Numbered from the stretch's first letter, positions 7,606 through 16,943 are shown. The stretch: DNA of 64,000 nucleotides from Mycobacterium sp. BK086 (GCA_004362315.1 SNWL01000004.1:682001-746000), one strand, 5' to 3'. Numbers and translations: made by a program. The notes: generated by a model not told the origin, from the sequence alone.

Positions 7606-9582
7606 GTGAGCTTCGCGTTCGGACTGATGATCGCGGTCTTGTTGCTGATCCTGCCGGGTGCGGTAGTAGCGCTGGCCGGCCGGCTGCGGTGGTTCGTCGC
7701 ACTCGGGCTCGGACCGGTGCTGACCTACGGCGTTGTGGGCCTGGCCATCATCCCGTTCGGTGCGATCGGGATCCGCTGGAATACCTGGACCGCACTCCTT
7801 GCCCTGGCCATCGCGACGGCGGCGGTGTTCGGTTTGCGGATTCTGCTCGCCCGGTACCGATCCGCCGACCCGGCCGCCGGGGCACCCTCGGTGTGGCCCG
7901 CCCTGACGGTGGCGGCGGGCGTGATCCTCGGCGCACTCTTCGTCGCGATCGCGGCCGCCAAGGGCATGCCGCACTGGCAGTCCATCCCCAGCAACTGGGA
8001 CTCCGTCTGGCACGCCAACACCATCCGCTGGATCCTCGACACCGGCCAGGCGTCTTCGACCCACATGGGCGAACTGCGCAACGTCGAAACCCACGACCCG
8101 CTCTACTACCCATCGGTGTTTCACGCGCTGGCCGCGGTGCTCGCCCAGTTGATCGGCGCCGCACCGACCACTGCGTACACGCTGAGCTCGCTGGCGGCGG
8201 CGGCGTGGCTGTTCCCGCTCAGCGGTGCGCTGCTGACCTGGCAGCTGGTTCGACCGCACATGTCGCAGTGGCGCACCGCGGGTGCCGCGGCGACCGCGGC
8301 CGCGCTGTCGGCATCGTTCACCGCGGTGCCCTACGTCGAATTCGACACCGCCTCGATGCCCAACATGGTGGCCTACGGGCTTGCCGTGCCGGCATTCGTG
8401 CTGATCACGTCGTCGCTGCGGCACCGGGACCGGATCCCGCTGGCGGTGGTCGCGCTGGTCGGGGTGTTCTCGGTCCACATCACCGGCGGTGTGGTGGTGG
8501 TGACGTTCGTGGTGGCGTGGTGGCTGTTCGACGCGCTGTGGCGACCGGTGCTGGGCCGGCTGCGGGACTTCATCACCCTGGCCGCGATCGCCGTGCCGAC
8601 GCTGGCGGTGCTGCTGCCGCAGTTCCTGGGGGTCCTGCAGCAGGCCGAGGTCATCGCCGGGCACGCCTTCGTCACCCATCAGGGGCGCAAGCGGACGTTG
8701 TTCAACGCCGTCGTCCAGCACACCCGCCACCTCAACGACTTCCCGATCCAGAACATCCTGATCGGTTTGGCGGGCGTGGGGTTCGTGCTGCTGCTGACGA
8801 AGCGGATCTGGTGGCCGGCGGTGGTCTGGTTCGCACTGATCGTGTCGATCGTGCATTCGGGTGCGCCGTTCGGCGGCCCGGTCGGGACGATCGTCGGCAG
8901 GTACAGCGACCTGTTCTACAGCGACCCGCGCCGGTTGTCGGCGGTGGTGACGCTGCTGCTGACCGCGATGGCCGGGATCGCGCTGTTCTCCGCGGCACTG
9001 CTGGTGGTGGCGGGCGCGCGGCGGCTGACGCAGCGCTGGGCCGCCGACCGGGACCCCGACCGCGGCTTCTGGATCGGCGCCACCGCGGTACTGCTGCTGG
9101 CCGTCACCGTCGGGTCGGCCTGGCACTACTTCCCCCGGCATCGCTATCTGATCGGTGAGAAGTATGACCGGGTGATCATCGACGACAAGGACTTGGAGGC
9201 GATGGCCTACCTGGCCACCCTGCCCGGAGCGCGCGACACCGTGATCGGCGATGCCAATGTCGACGGCACCGCCTGGATGTACGCGGTGGCCGGCCTGCAC
9301 CCGCTGTGGACGCACTACGACTATCCCGTCCAGCAGGGACCGGGCTATCACCGCTTCATCTTCTGGGCCTACGCCGACGACGCCGACCACGATCCCCGCA
9401 TCGCCGAGGCCGTGAAGGCGCTGAACATCCGCTATGTGTTGACTTCTACGCCGGTGGTCCGCGGGTTCGTGATGCCCGACGGACTAGTGTCACTAGACAA
9501 GTCCAAGTCGTGGGTGAAGATCTACGACAACGGCGAGGCCCGCATCTATGAATGGCGCGGAGAGGGAACGCTCACTCCATGA
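7606..9582 (+). CDS. Rv3779-like multi-pass membrane glycosyltransferase
   Basis: Integral membrane protein of 658 residues with roughly 12 hydrophobic segments in the N-terminal two thirds and a soluble C-terminal domain (from about residue 520, DKDLEAMAYLATLPGARD). It is syntenic with Rv3779, reported to attach the galactosamine substituent of arabinogalactan from a polyprenyl carrier. The motif NWDSVWHANTIRWILDTG sits in the large first loop where GT-C enzymes hold acidic catalytic residues. GTG 7606 is chosen because CATACT lies 6 nt upstream. Its stop overlaps bpa (ATGA). Confidence 0.72.
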   Translation: MSFAFGLMIAVLLLILPGAVVALAGRLRWFVALGLGPVLTYGVVGLAIIPFGAIGIRWNTWTALLALAIATAAVFGLRILLARYRSADPAAGAPSVWPALTVAAGVILGALFVAIAAAKGMPHWQSIPSNWDSVWHANTIRWILDTGQASSTHMGELRNVETHDPLYYPSVFHALAAVLAQLIGAAPTTAYTLSSLAAAAWLFPLSGALLTWQLVRPHMSQWRTAGAAATAAALSASFTAVPYVEFDTASMPNMVAYGLAVPAFVLITSSLRHRDRIPLAVVALVGVFSVHITGGVVVVTFVVAWWLFDALWRPVLGRLRDFITLAAIAVPTLAVLLPQFLGVLQQAEVIAGHAFVTHQGRKRTLFNAVVQHTRHLNDFPIQNILIGLAGVGFVLLLTKRIWWPAVVWFALIVSIVHSGAPFGGPVGTIVGRYSDLFYSDPRRLSAVVTLLLTAMAGIALFSAALLVVAGARRLTQRWAADRDPDRGFWIGATAVLLLAVTVGSAWHYFPRHRYLIGEKYDRVIIDDKDLEAMAYLATLPGARDTVIGDANVDGTAWMYAVAGLHPLWTHYDYPVQQGPGYHRFIFWAYADDADHDPRIAEAVKALNIRYVLTSTPVVRGFVMPDGLVSLDKSKSWVKIYDNGEARIYEWRGEGTLTP

Positions 9583-10088
9583 CGACGAACACAGACGACG
9601 ACAACATCGAGATCATCACCGGTCCCAGCGACGGATCCGAGAGCGATGATGACGGCCACTCCATCACCGACCTGGTCGAGCAACCGGCCAAGGTGATGCG
9701 CATCGGCACCATGATCAAGCAGCTGCTCGAAGAAGTGCGGGCGGCACCGCTGGACGACGCGAGCCGCAGCCGGTTGCGTGAGATCCACCAGACGTCCATC
9801 CGCGAGCTCGAGGACGGCCTGGCCCCTGAGTTGCGCGACGAACTGGAGCGCCTGGCCCTGCCGTTCTCCGAGGACACCATTCCGTCGGATTCCGAATTGC
9901 GGATTGCGCAGGCACAGCTGGTCGGCTGGCTCGAGGGTCTGTTCCACGGAATCCAGACCGCGCTGTTCGCCCAGCAGATGGCCGCGCGAGCCCAGCTGGA
10001 GCACATGCGCCAGGGCGCGCTGCCGCCCGGAATGGGACAGCCCGGCCCTCCTGGAGTCCCCGGTCACGGCACCGGGCAGTACCTGTAG
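9579..10088 (+). CDS. bpa: Bacterial proteasome activator Bpa/PafE
   Basis: ATP-independent ring activator of the mycobacterial 20S proteasome, 169 residues, syntenic with Rv3780. An acidic disordered N-terminus (about residues 1-30) precedes a helical bundle (LVEQPAKVMRIGTMIKQLLE, IHQTSIRELEDGLAPELRDEL, AQLVGWLEGLFHGIQTAL). The C-terminus is a Gly/Pro-rich linker ending in GQYL, the gate-opening tail known for this family. ATGA overlap with the preceding glycosyltransferase gene suggests coupling, although the two functions are unrelated. Confidence 0.9.
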   Translation: MTTNTDDDNIEIITGPSDGSESDDDGHSITDLVEQPAKVMRIGTMIKQLLEEVRAAPLDDASRSRLREIHQTSIRELEDGLAPELRDELERLALPFSEDTIPSDSELRIAQAQLVGWLEGLFHGIQTALFAQQMAARAQLEHMRQGALPPGMGQPGPPGVPGHGTGQYL

Positions 10089-10095
10089 ACGCGCG

Positions 10096-10920
10096 GTGTC
10101 TGCCGACGATCCCTTCATCGAAACCCGGGACGCCTGGGTCGAGTTTCCGATCTTCGATGCCAAGACGCGCTCGCTGAAGAAGACGTTCCTGGGCGCGGCC
10201 GGCGGCGCGATCGGACGCAACACCGAGAACGTCGTCGTCATCGAGGCGCTGCGGGACATCACACTGTCGCTCAAGATGGGCGATCGGGTGGGCCTGGTCG
10301 GCCACAACGGCGCGGGCAAGTCGACGCTGTTGCGGCTGCTGTCCGGGATCTACGAACCGACGCGCGGTTCGGCCACCGTCCGCGGCCGGGTGGCCCCGGT
10401 GTTCGATCTCGGCGTCGGGATGGATCCGGAGATCTCCGGCTACGAGAACATCATCATCCGCGGCCTGTTCCTGGGGCAGACGCGCAAGCAGATGCTGGCC
10501 AAGGTCGACGAGATCGCCGACTTCACCGAACTCGGCGAGTACTTGTCGATGCCGCTGCGGACCTACTCCACCGGTATGCGGGTGCGGCTGGCCATGGGCG
10601 TTGTCACCAGCATCGACCCGGAGATCCTGTTGCTCGACGAGGGCATCGGCGCGGTGGATGCCGAGTTCCTGAAGAAGGCCCAGTCGCGGTTGCAGAGCCT
10701 GGTCGAGCGATCCGGAATCCTGGTGTTCGCCAGCCATTCCAACGAGTTCCTGGCGCGGCTGTGCAAGAACGCGATGTGGATCGACCACGGCACCGTCAAG
10801 ATGACCGGCGGCATCGAAGAAGTGGTGCGGGCCTACGAGGGTGAAGACGCCGCGCGCCACGTGCGGGAAGTGTTGGAGGAGCACAGATCTGATTGGTCGG
10901 ACGGGGTCGCCACCCCGTGA
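10096..10920 (+). CDS. wzt: Galactan exporter ABC ATPase Wzt
   Basis: ATP-binding half of the Wzm-Wzt exporter that flips lipid-linked galactan across the plasma membrane (Rv3781 equivalent), 274 residues. Walker A GHNGAGKST, signature YSTGMRVRLAMG, Walker B ILLLDEGIGAVD and H-loop FASHS are intact. The N-terminal extension before the ABC core resembles polysaccharide-exporter ATPases, but no long C-terminal carbohydrate-binding domain is present. GTG 10096 is chosen 7 bp after the bpa stop. It overlaps glfT1 by 4 bp (GTGA). Confidence 0.9.
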   Translation: MSADDPFIETRDAWVEFPIFDAKTRSLKKTFLGAAGGAIGRNTENVVVIEALRDITLSLKMGDRVGLVGHNGAGKSTLLRLLSGIYEPTRGSATVRGRVAPVFDLGVGMDPEISGYENIIIRGLFLGQTRKQMLAKVDEIADFTELGEYLSMPLRTYSTGMRVRLAMGVVTSIDPEILLLDEGIGAVDAEFLKKAQSRLQSLVERSGILVFASHSNEFLARLCKNAMWIDHGTVKMTGGIEEVVRAYEGEDAARHVREVLEEHRSDWSDGVATP

Positions 10921-11840
10921 CCGAGATGGTGTGCGCCGTCGTCGTCACGCATCGCCGTCCCGACGACCTGGCCAAGTCATTGGACGCGCTGAGCACACAG
11001 ACCCGCATGGTCGACCACCTGATCGTCGTCGACAACGATTCCGACGAGCGGGTGCGCGATCTGGTCGCCGGCCAGCCGGTGCCGTCGACCTACCTCGGCT
11101 CCCGCCGAAACCTCGGCGGGGCAGGCGGATTCGCGTTGGGCATGCTGCACGCTCTGACGCTCGGAGCCGACTGGGTGTGGCTGGCCGACGACGACGGACG
11201 CCCCAAGGACGCTTCTGTGTTGGCGACGCTGCTGGCGTGCGCGGCACGGCACCAGCTGGCCGAGGTCTCGCCGATGGTGTGCGATATCGACGACCCCGAC
11301 CGGCTGGCCTTCCCGCTTCGCCGGGGTCTGGCGTGGCGGCGACGGGTGTCGGAATTGCGCGTCGACGGCTCCGGTGACCTGCTTCCCGGGATCGCGTCAC
11401 TGTTCAACGGTGCGTTGTTCAGCGCTGCGGCCGTGGAAGCCGTTGGTATACCGGATATTCGGCTGTTCATCCGCGGCGACGAGGTGGACATGCATCGGCG
11501 ACTGGTGTTGTCGGGCTTGCCATTCGGGACGTGTCTGGACGCGACGTATCTCCACCCGCAAGGCAGTGACGAGTTCAAGCCGATCCTCGGCGGCCGCATG
11601 CACACCCAATATCCGGACGACCCGACCAAGCGGTACTTCACCTACCGCAATCGCGGCTATCTGCAGGCACAGCGCGGCCTGCGGAAGCTGGTGCCGCAGG
11701 AGTGGGTGCGGTTCGGGTGGTTCTTCTTGGTACAGCGCCGTGACCCCGCCGGTTTCGCCGAATGGATTCGATTGCGCCGCTTGGGTAGGCGGGAAAGGTT
11801 CTTCCGGGGCGAGCGAAGCGACGGGAAAGGTACACGATGA
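10917..11840 (+). CDS. glfT1: Galactofuranosyltransferase GlfT1
   Basis: GT-A fold (GT2) enzyme that adds the first galactofuranose residues to the decaprenyl-PP-GlcNAc-Rha primer on the cytoplasmic side (Rv3782 equivalent), 307 residues. Visible: CAVVVTHRRPDDLAKSLDAL nucleotide-binding start, VVDNDS, GGAGGFA, and the metal-binding WLADDDGRP (DDD). GTG 10917 overlaps the wzt stop; ATG 10926 is an alternative start. It is sandwiched between the two exporter genes, coupling polymer initiation to export. Confidence 0.92.
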   Translation: MTEMVCAVVVTHRRPDDLAKSLDALSTQTRMVDHLIVVDNDSDERVRDLVAGQPVPSTYLGSRRNLGGAGGFALGMLHALTLGADWVWLADDDGRPKDASVLATLLACAARHQLAEVSPMVCDIDDPDRLAFPLRRGLAWRRRVSELRVDGSGDLLPGIASLFNGALFSAAAVEAVGIPDIRLFIRGDEVDMHRRLVLSGLPFGTCLDATYLHPQGSDEFKPILGGRMHTQYPDDPTKRYFTYRNRGYLQAQRGLRKLVPQEWVRFGWFFLVQRRDPAGFAEWIRLRRLGRRERFFRGERSDGKGTR

Positions 11841-12667
11841 CATTTGTGGACGCCGCGGCTCAGTCCAAGACGTTCAGCCGGGCATGGGGTGACCTGGCGG
11901 ACGGGTACCGCAAGCGTGAGCTGTGGCTGCACCTCGGATGGCAGGACATCAAGCAGAAGTACCGCCGCTCGGTGCTCGGCCCGTTCTGGATCACGATCGC
12001 CACCGGCACCACCGCCGTCGCAATGGGTGGGCTCTATTCGCAGCTGTTCCACCTGGAGCTGTCCGAGCACCTGCCCTACGTGACGCTGGGACTGATCATC
12101 TGGAACATGATCAACGCCGCGATCCTCGAGGGCGCCGACGTGTTCATCGCCAACGAGGGTCTGATCAAACAGCTTCCGACGCCGCTGAGCGTGCACGTCT
12201 ACCGCCTGGTCTGGCGGCAGATGATTCTGTTCGGGCACAACATCGTCATCTACGTGATCATCGCGATCATCTTTCCGAAACACTGGACGTGGCCGGACTT
12301 GGCCGCGATCCCCGCACTGCTGCTGATCATGCTCAACTGCGTGTGGGTGTCGTTCTGCTTCGGCATCCTGGCCACCCGCTATCGCGATATCGGGCCGCTG
12401 CTGTTCTCGATCGTGCAGCTGCTGTTCTTCATGACGCCAATCATCTGGAACGACAACACCTTGCGGGAGCAGGGTGCCGGCCAATGGGCGAACATCATCG
12501 AGCTCAACCCGCTGCTGCACTACCTGGACATCCTGCGCGATCCGCTGCTGGGCGCCGACCAGCACTGGCGGCACTGGGCAGTGGTGATCGGGCTGACGAT
12601 CGTCGGCTGGCTGGTCGCGGCATTTGCGCTGCGGCAGTACCGGGCCCGCGTGCCGTACTGGGTCTGA
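11837..12667 (+). CDS. wzm: Galactan exporter ABC permease Wzm
   Basis: Membrane half of the Wzm-Wzt exporter (Rv3783 equivalent), 276 residues. Polysaccharide-export ABC-2 permease landmarks: cytoplasmic start helix with WQDIKQKYRRSVLGPFW, about six transmembrane segments, and the closing segment NIIELNPLLHYLDILRDPLL. It overlaps glfT1 by 4 bp (ATGA), completing a wzt-glfT1-wzm unit. In M. tuberculosis the locus continues with other genes; here an accessory insertion follows. Confidence 0.92.
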   Translation: MTFVDAAAQSKTFSRAWGDLADGYRKRELWLHLGWQDIKQKYRRSVLGPFWITIATGTTAVAMGGLYSQLFHLELSEHLPYVTLGLIIWNMINAAILEGADVFIANEGLIKQLPTPLSVHVYRLVWRQMILFGHNIVIYVIIAIIFPKHWTWPDLAAIPALLLIMLNCVWVSFCFGILATRYRDIGPLLFSIVQLLFFMTPIIWNDNTLREQGAGQWANIIELNPLLHYLDILRDPLLGADQHWRHWAVVIGLTIVGWLVAAFALRQYRARVPYWV

Positions 12668-12820
12668 GGTCTGGCCGGTGACGTCCCCCACGGCGTTCAT
12701 CGGTCGCGTCGACCACGCGTTGGAATGGGCCTAGAGCATGCCGAGACCGGGCGGCACGGTCGATATACCGCCTGACCAGCGCTAACGCGCCTGTCGGTGG
12801 GACAATCTAGACTCGAACAT

Positions 12821-13032
12821 GTGTTCGATGATCAGATCGTGTCGCAAACCCTGCCGAGCTGCTAGCCGCGATCACTGAGTTCGACCGACGTGAAAAAGAA
12901 GCAGCGGCGCTGCAGTTTGTGCTACTTGGAGAGTTGGTGCGGCGATGGTTCAACGACATATCGCTTGAGATTCAAGGCACTCCGCTGCCGGCGTGCTCGT
13001 CGTACGGACCGACGACTGGACGCGATAGATGA
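12821..13032 (+). pseudogene. Frame-disrupted 5' portion of the 13E12/HNH gene
   Basis: A GTG at 12821 opens VFDDQIV, the kind of start seen in DUF222 (13E12) proteins, but this frame soon stops. In another frame, from 12832 to 13032, the sequence reads AELLAAITEFDRREKEAAA and LLGELVRRWFND, matching the usual N-terminal region of the family. It ends in TGA overlapping the ATG of the downstream frame. The N-terminus of the 13E12 gene therefore appears broken by two frame changes. The preceding 12668-12820 shows only a possible -10 (ACAATCT at about 12802); I see no gene in it. Confidence 0.6.
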
Positions 13033-14474
13033 GCGACGCGGCGGCGGTCGCGGTGGCCGAGATCGAGAGCGGCGCCCGCATGGCGGCCCAAGGTGAGGGG
13101 CGTCGGCTGGCGGGGATCGCGGACTTGGTGCGATTGCGCTGTGCTGGTGAGGAGCATGCGTGGTGGGCCTGTGATGACTGGGATGCGACGGCCGCTGAAA
13201 TCTCGGCCGTTCTCGGTGTCACGCACGGTCGGGCATCGGCGCACATGAATCTGGCGTTGTCGCTATGCGACCGGCTACCTCGAGTGAATGCGTTGTTGAT
13301 GGCGGGATCGCTGAGTTACCGGGTGTGCGAGGCGATCGTGAGTCGTACCGACCTCATCGGTGACCTGGCGACATTGGCGTTGGTTGATGCTGCGATCGCC
13401 GAGCACGCAGTCTCGTGGGGTCCGATGTCGGCTCTGAAACTGCAGCGCGCCATTGATTTTTGGGTCGATCGTTATGACCCGGGTGCGCTGCGACAGGCTC
13501 AGTCCCGAGCCCGGGATCGTGAGATCGGTATCGGCAGCCCGGTGGGCGGAGTGGCCGAGATTTGGGGCCGGTTGCAGGCCACCGATGCCGCCGTGCTGGA
13601 CCGAAAGCTCACCCAGATGGCGCATTCGGTGTGTGAGGACGATCCGCGCACGATCGGGCAACGCCGCTCCGACGCCATGGGAGCCATCGCCGCTGGCTCG
13701 GATCATCTGGCATGCCTCTGCGGGAACTCTGACTGCCCCGCCGTCGGCGAGGACGCACGGGCAGCCAATGTAGTCGTCCATGTGGTCGCTGACGCCGATA
13801 TTCTCGACGCTGCACCGGATCCGGCGATGCACGGGGAAAAGCCCGACCCGCAACCGCAACCCGAGACGGAGCCAAAGAAGTCTGCCGGGAGTGGGGTGTC
13901 GACCGGCAACCGAGGGATCGTGCCCGCCCCGCTGCTCGCCGAACTCATCAAGGCCGGCGCCAAAGTCCGGCCGCTCCGCCGCCCGGGTGCGGAGCCTGAA
14001 CCGCAGTATCGGCCCTCGACGGCGTTGGATGAGTTCGTCCGGCTGCGCGATATGACGTGCCGGTTCCCGAACTGCGATATGCCGGCCGAGTATTGCGATG
14101 TGGACCATACGATCCCGTGGCCGTGGGGCCCCACTCATGCCTCGAACCTGGCCTGCAAATGTCGAAAGCACCACCTGCTCAAGACCTTCTGGGCCGGCTG
14201 GGGCGATCAACAGCATCCTGACGGCGCCATCACCTGGACGTCGCCAACGGGTAGAACCTATCGCACTCAGCCCGGCAGCCGATTCTTCCTGCCGCAGTGG
14301 AATGTCACCACCGCCACCCTTCCCCCACCAGTCGGGCAACCTCCATCGACCATCGGCATCATGATGCCGACTCGGCGAAAGACCCGGGCCGCCCAACGCG
14401 CCTACCGCATCGCGGCAGAACGCAAACTCAACGACGCCCGCGTCGCCGAGCGCAACAAACCGCCACCGTTCTGA
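13029..14474 (+). CDS. DUF222/HNH endonuclease-domain protein of the 13E12 repeat family
   Basis: 481 residues: DUF222 helical region (about 1-260) and a C-terminal HNH nuclease domain with CRFPNC, DVDHTIPWPWG, the Asn in SNLACKC and KHH, i.e. zinc cysteines plus the His-Asn-His catalytic set. A Pro/Glu/Gln-rich linker (about 265-290) separates them. The family occurs in many copies in mycobacterial genomes and behaves as a mobile repeat. Its normal N-terminus lies just upstream but out of frame, so this may be a 5'-truncated copy re-initiating at an ATG that overlaps the upstream stop (ATGA). Confidence 0.8.
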   Translation: MSDAAAVAVAEIESGARMAAQGEGRRLAGIADLVRLRCAGEEHAWWACDDWDATAAEISAVLGVTHGRASAHMNLALSLCDRLPRVNALLMAGSLSYRVCEAIVSRTDLIGDLATLALVDAAIAEHAVSWGPMSALKLQRAIDFWVDRYDPGALRQAQSRARDREIGIGSPVGGVAEIWGRLQATDAAVLDRKLTQMAHSVCEDDPRTIGQRRSDAMGAIAAGSDHLACLCGNSDCPAVGEDARAANVVVHVVADADILDAAPDPAMHGEKPDPQPQPETEPKKSAGSGVSTGNRGIVPAPLLAELIKAGAKVRPLRRPGAEPEPQYRPSTALDEFVRLRDMTCRFPNCDMPAEYCDVDHTIPWPWGPTHASNLACKCRKHHLLKTFWAGWGDQQHPDGAITWTSPTGRTYRTQPGSRFFLPQWNVTTATLPPPVGQPPSTIGIMMPTRRKTRAAQRAYRIAAERKLNDARVAERNKPPPF

Positions 14475-14578
14475 TACGAGGCGGCGTCTGGAGTTGCCGC
14501 GTCGTCCTGCTTCTGCGAGCCTCGAAGGAGCATCGACGACAGCGGCGCCGTCCCGACCGTCCTGAAGAAGGCCCTGCC

Positions 14579-15823
14579 ATGACGTCGACCGTGAACGCCC
14601 CCACTCACCCGCGGTCGGATGCGTTGTTGCATCGTGCCGAAAAGGTCATCCCCAACGCGATGTACGGCCATCAGGATGCTCGCGGATTATGGCCTGGCGC
14701 TCCGCAATTCGTATCACGCACAGCAGGTTCACGGATCTGGGATGCCGACGGTCATGAGTACATCGACCTGCTCTGTTCCTGGGGGCCGATCATTCACGGC
14801 TACCAGCACCCGCGAATCGAGGAAGCCGTCGACAAACAACGCCAGATCTGCGACACCGCCAACGGACCGTCCGAACACTTCGTGGCATTGGCCGAGAAGC
14901 TCGTCCACGTGGTCGAGCACGCGGACTGGGCGATGTTCGCGAAGAACGGATCCGACGTCACAACCCTGAGCCTGACGATCGCGCGGGCCCACACCGGACG
15001 AGCCACCATCCTGGTCGCAGAGGGCGCTTATCACGGCGCGCTGCCCTGGTGTAATCCCGACACCACCGGCGTGCTGCCGTCGGATCGTGCGGGATTGGCG
15101 TACTACACGTACAACGATCTGGACAGTGTCGAGAAGTTGGTGACCGAACACACCGGCGACCTGGCGGGGATCATCGTCTCGCCGTTCCGTCACGATGCGG
15201 GATTCGACCAGGAGATGGTGGATCCCGCGTTCGCGCAAGGCTTGCGGCGGATCTGCGACGAGCAGGGCGCAGTTCTCATCCTCGACGAAGTTCGCACCGG
15301 ATTCAGGATGTCATTCGGCGGGAGTTGGGAGCAGTACGGCGTGCGCCCCGATCTCTCGTCGTGGAGCAAGGCGATCGGTAACGGCTACCCGGTTGCGGCG
15401 GTGATGGGATCCGAGCCACTGCGAGAATCGGCCGGATCCTTCTTCGTCACAGGCACTTTCTGGTTCTCCGCGGTCCCGATGGTGGCCGCGCTCGCATCGA
15501 TCGCACTACTCGAGGAACTCGACGGCGTGAGCCAGATGTTCGCCCGCGGCAATCAACTCGTCACGGGCCTACGTGAACAGGCGGTGTCGTACTCGCTTCC
15601 GGTGAACATTACCGGCCCGGTCACCATGCCTTACTTGTCGTTCGCCGGCGAAGCCCAACATCAGGTCACGCTGGCCTGGGCGGCCGAGTGCGCTGCTCGC
15701 GGAGTCTTCGTGCATCCCAAACACAATTGGTTCATGTCGACGGCGTTGACCCCAGCCGATATCGACAATGTGCTGATCGCTACCGACGCCGCATTCAGCG
15801 AGGTGGCCAAGCAGTTCTTCTAG
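14579..15823 (+). CDS. Class-III aminotransferase, glutamate-1-semialdehyde aminomutase-like
   Basis: PLP enzyme of 414 residues. Features: VIPNAMYGHQDARGLWPGAP near the N-terminus, GTG-type cofactor region replaced by KNGSDVTTL, ILDEVRTGFR (PLP-ring Asp), and the Schiff-base lysine in SSWSKAIGNGYPVAAV. It resembles GSA aminomutase but lies outside any heme cluster, so the substrate is unknown; a role on an amino sugar or amino acid is possible. The ATG at 14579 follows a purine-rich GAAGAAGG. It ends sharing the CTAG stop palindrome with the converging flavoprotein gene. Confidence 0.8.
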   Translation: MTSTVNAPTHPRSDALLHRAEKVIPNAMYGHQDARGLWPGAPQFVSRTAGSRIWDADGHEYIDLLCSWGPIIHGYQHPRIEEAVDKQRQICDTANGPSEHFVALAEKLVHVVEHADWAMFAKNGSDVTTLSLTIARAHTGRATILVAEGAYHGALPWCNPDTTGVLPSDRAGLAYYTYNDLDSVEKLVTEHTGDLAGIIVSPFRHDAGFDQEMVDPAFAQGLRRICDEQGAVLILDEVRTGFRMSFGGSWEQYGVRPDLSSWSKAIGNGYPVAAVMGSEPLRESAGSFFVTGTFWFSAVPMVAALASIALLEELDGVSQMFARGNQLVTGLREQAVSYSLPVNITGPVTMPYLSFAGEAQHQVTLAWAAECAARGVFVHPKHNWFMSTALTPADIDNVLIATDAAFSEVAKQFF

Positions 15824-16254
15824 CCGGGGTACGACCCGTGCTCAGGCTCCGGACCGAAGACAAAACGCCTGCCGGACAACTCATGTGGAGTGATACGCAC
15901 GAAGCGCAGCTTCTCGGTGGCGATCCACGGCAACAGCTGCGCACGCTCGGCTTCGTGGATGTCGTCTGAGGCGGTCAGCACCCGCGCGGTCCCGCGGATG
16001 ACGACGCTCCACCCCTCGGCGACGTTGTGGTCGTCGACCTCGAAGAGCACCTTGTCATTCATCACCGTTCCGAAGAGCTTGGTGCCCTCCGCAGTTCGGA
16101 ACAGGATCGTATGGTCCTGTGTCACAAAGTTGACCGGAAAGATCTCGGGCTCAGCGGCGACGTTCGTCACCAGCCGACCCAGCGCGACACTTTTCAACAG
16201 ATCCCAGCACTCGCTATCGCTGAGGACGGTGATCGGATCTTGTTCGCCTGTCAT
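15820..16254 (-). CDS. PNPOx-like FMN-binding split-barrel protein
   Basis: 144-residue protein of the pyridoxamine-phosphate-oxidase-like superfamily: CWDLLKSVALGRLVTNV, then PVNFVTQDHTILFRTAEGTKL (a typical strand-turn with FMN-phosphate contacts), FEVDDHNVAEGWSVVIRGTARV. These small proteins bind FMN, heme or F420; the ligand here cannot be decided. The ATG at 16254 is preceded by AGAGGGAAG. It converges with the aminotransferase, the stops overlapping in CTAG. Confidence 0.8.
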   Translation of the reverse strand: MTGEQDPITVLSDSECWDLLKSVALGRLVTNVAAEPEIFPVNFVTQDHTILFRTAEGTKLFGTVMNDKVLFEVDDHNVAEGWSVVIRGTARVLTASDDIHEAERAQLLPWIATEKLRFVRITPHELSGRRFVFGPEPEHGSYPG

Positions 16255-16298
16255 GGGCAGATCTTCCCTCTGCAACGTAGCCGCGGATAGGGTCGAAC

Positions 16299-16320
16299 GG
16301 CCTCCCGGACGAGGCCTTTT
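16299..16320 (-). terminator. Hairpin terminator after the HD gene
   Basis: GGCCTC (16299-16304) pairs with GAGGCC (16311-16316) around a 6-nt loop, with four T on the plus strand (A on the minus strand) beside the HD gene stop. It separates the HD gene from the flavoprotein gene downstream. On the minus strand it has no strong U tract. Confidence 0.5.
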
Positions 16321-16943
16321 CAGTCCGTCAGCGTCGCGAGCTCGGCCCGCAGATTGCCCTGCGCGGGCACCTCCCACTGGCGGCGCGCGTACTCGGTGCG
16401 AAACACCCCGGGCCCGCCGAGCAGTGCCACCAACACCTGCACGCGCCCGCGGCGGAACACATCGTCGGACACGTGACCGTACTCGGCACGGATCGCGGCG
16501 GTATTGCGCTCGTAGCGCTCCCTCGGCACGGCCAGCGCCGCCAAGTCGGCATCGGAGAGAACTTCGCCATTGTGGTCGCCGGGTGCTGGATCGTGCGTGA
16601 TCGTCATCCGCACCAGGCGCGCCACCTCGTCGACCAGCTGCGGCTCCAGCCCAAGTCGAGACAGCTCCTGCTCGGCGCGGCGGGCACTGCGTTCCTCATC
16701 GTCGGGAAGGCCGCCGTACACCGCATCGTGGTACCAGGCCGCCAAGCGGACGGCATCCGGATCGTCGGCGAACGCGACGAGCTCCTCGACGTACTCGAGG
16801 ATGCCGCGCAGGTGCTCGACCGAGTGGTAGTGCCGGTGCGCCTCAGACCAGGAGGCAATCAAGTCAGCGCCGACAGCAGCCGCCGCGGGGTTGTCCGTGT
16901 GCCGGGACATCAGCGTCGCCCAGGCCTCAACCAGATCCTGCAC
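16320..16943 (-). CDS. HD-domain metal-dependent phosphohydrolase-like protein
   Basis: 207 residues with HRHYHSVEHL near residue 40 and AAWYHDAVYGG near residue 68, giving the paired His and the His-Asp of an HD fold; a further THDPAPGDHNGE segment supplies extra metal-type residues. Similar actinobacterial proteins are annotated as predicted metal-dependent HD hydrolases with no known substrate. GTG 16943 is chosen so that the protein begins QDLVEAWATLMSRH; GTG 16958 and an internal ATG are alternatives. Divergent from gtrA across about 60 bp. Confidence 0.7.
   Translation of the reverse strand: MQDLVEAWATLMSRHTDNPAAAAVGADLIASWSEAHRHYHSVEHLRGILEYVEELVAFADDPDAVRLAAWYHDAVYGGLPDDEERSARRAEQELSRLGLEPQLVDEVARLVRMTITHDPAPGDHNGEVLSDADLAALAVPRERYERNTAAIRAEYGHVSDDVFRRGRVQVLVALLGGPGVFRTEYARRQWEVPAQGNLRAELATLTD

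Noticed and set aside
7519..9390. 623-residue minus-strand frame rich in Arg, Gln, His and Asp
   Set aside because: Composition is typical of an antisense frame of a GC-rich membrane-protein gene; the plus strand encodes the Rv3779-like protein.
12668..12820. Possible insertion-sequence end or attachment site after wzm
   Set aside because: No terminal inverted repeats, transposase or target duplication could be seen by eye.
15820..15823. Shared CTAG stop palindromes at 15820-15823 and 33559-33562 as a regulatory feature
   Set aside because: Convergent genes ending in TAG on both strands produce this by chance; no further signal.
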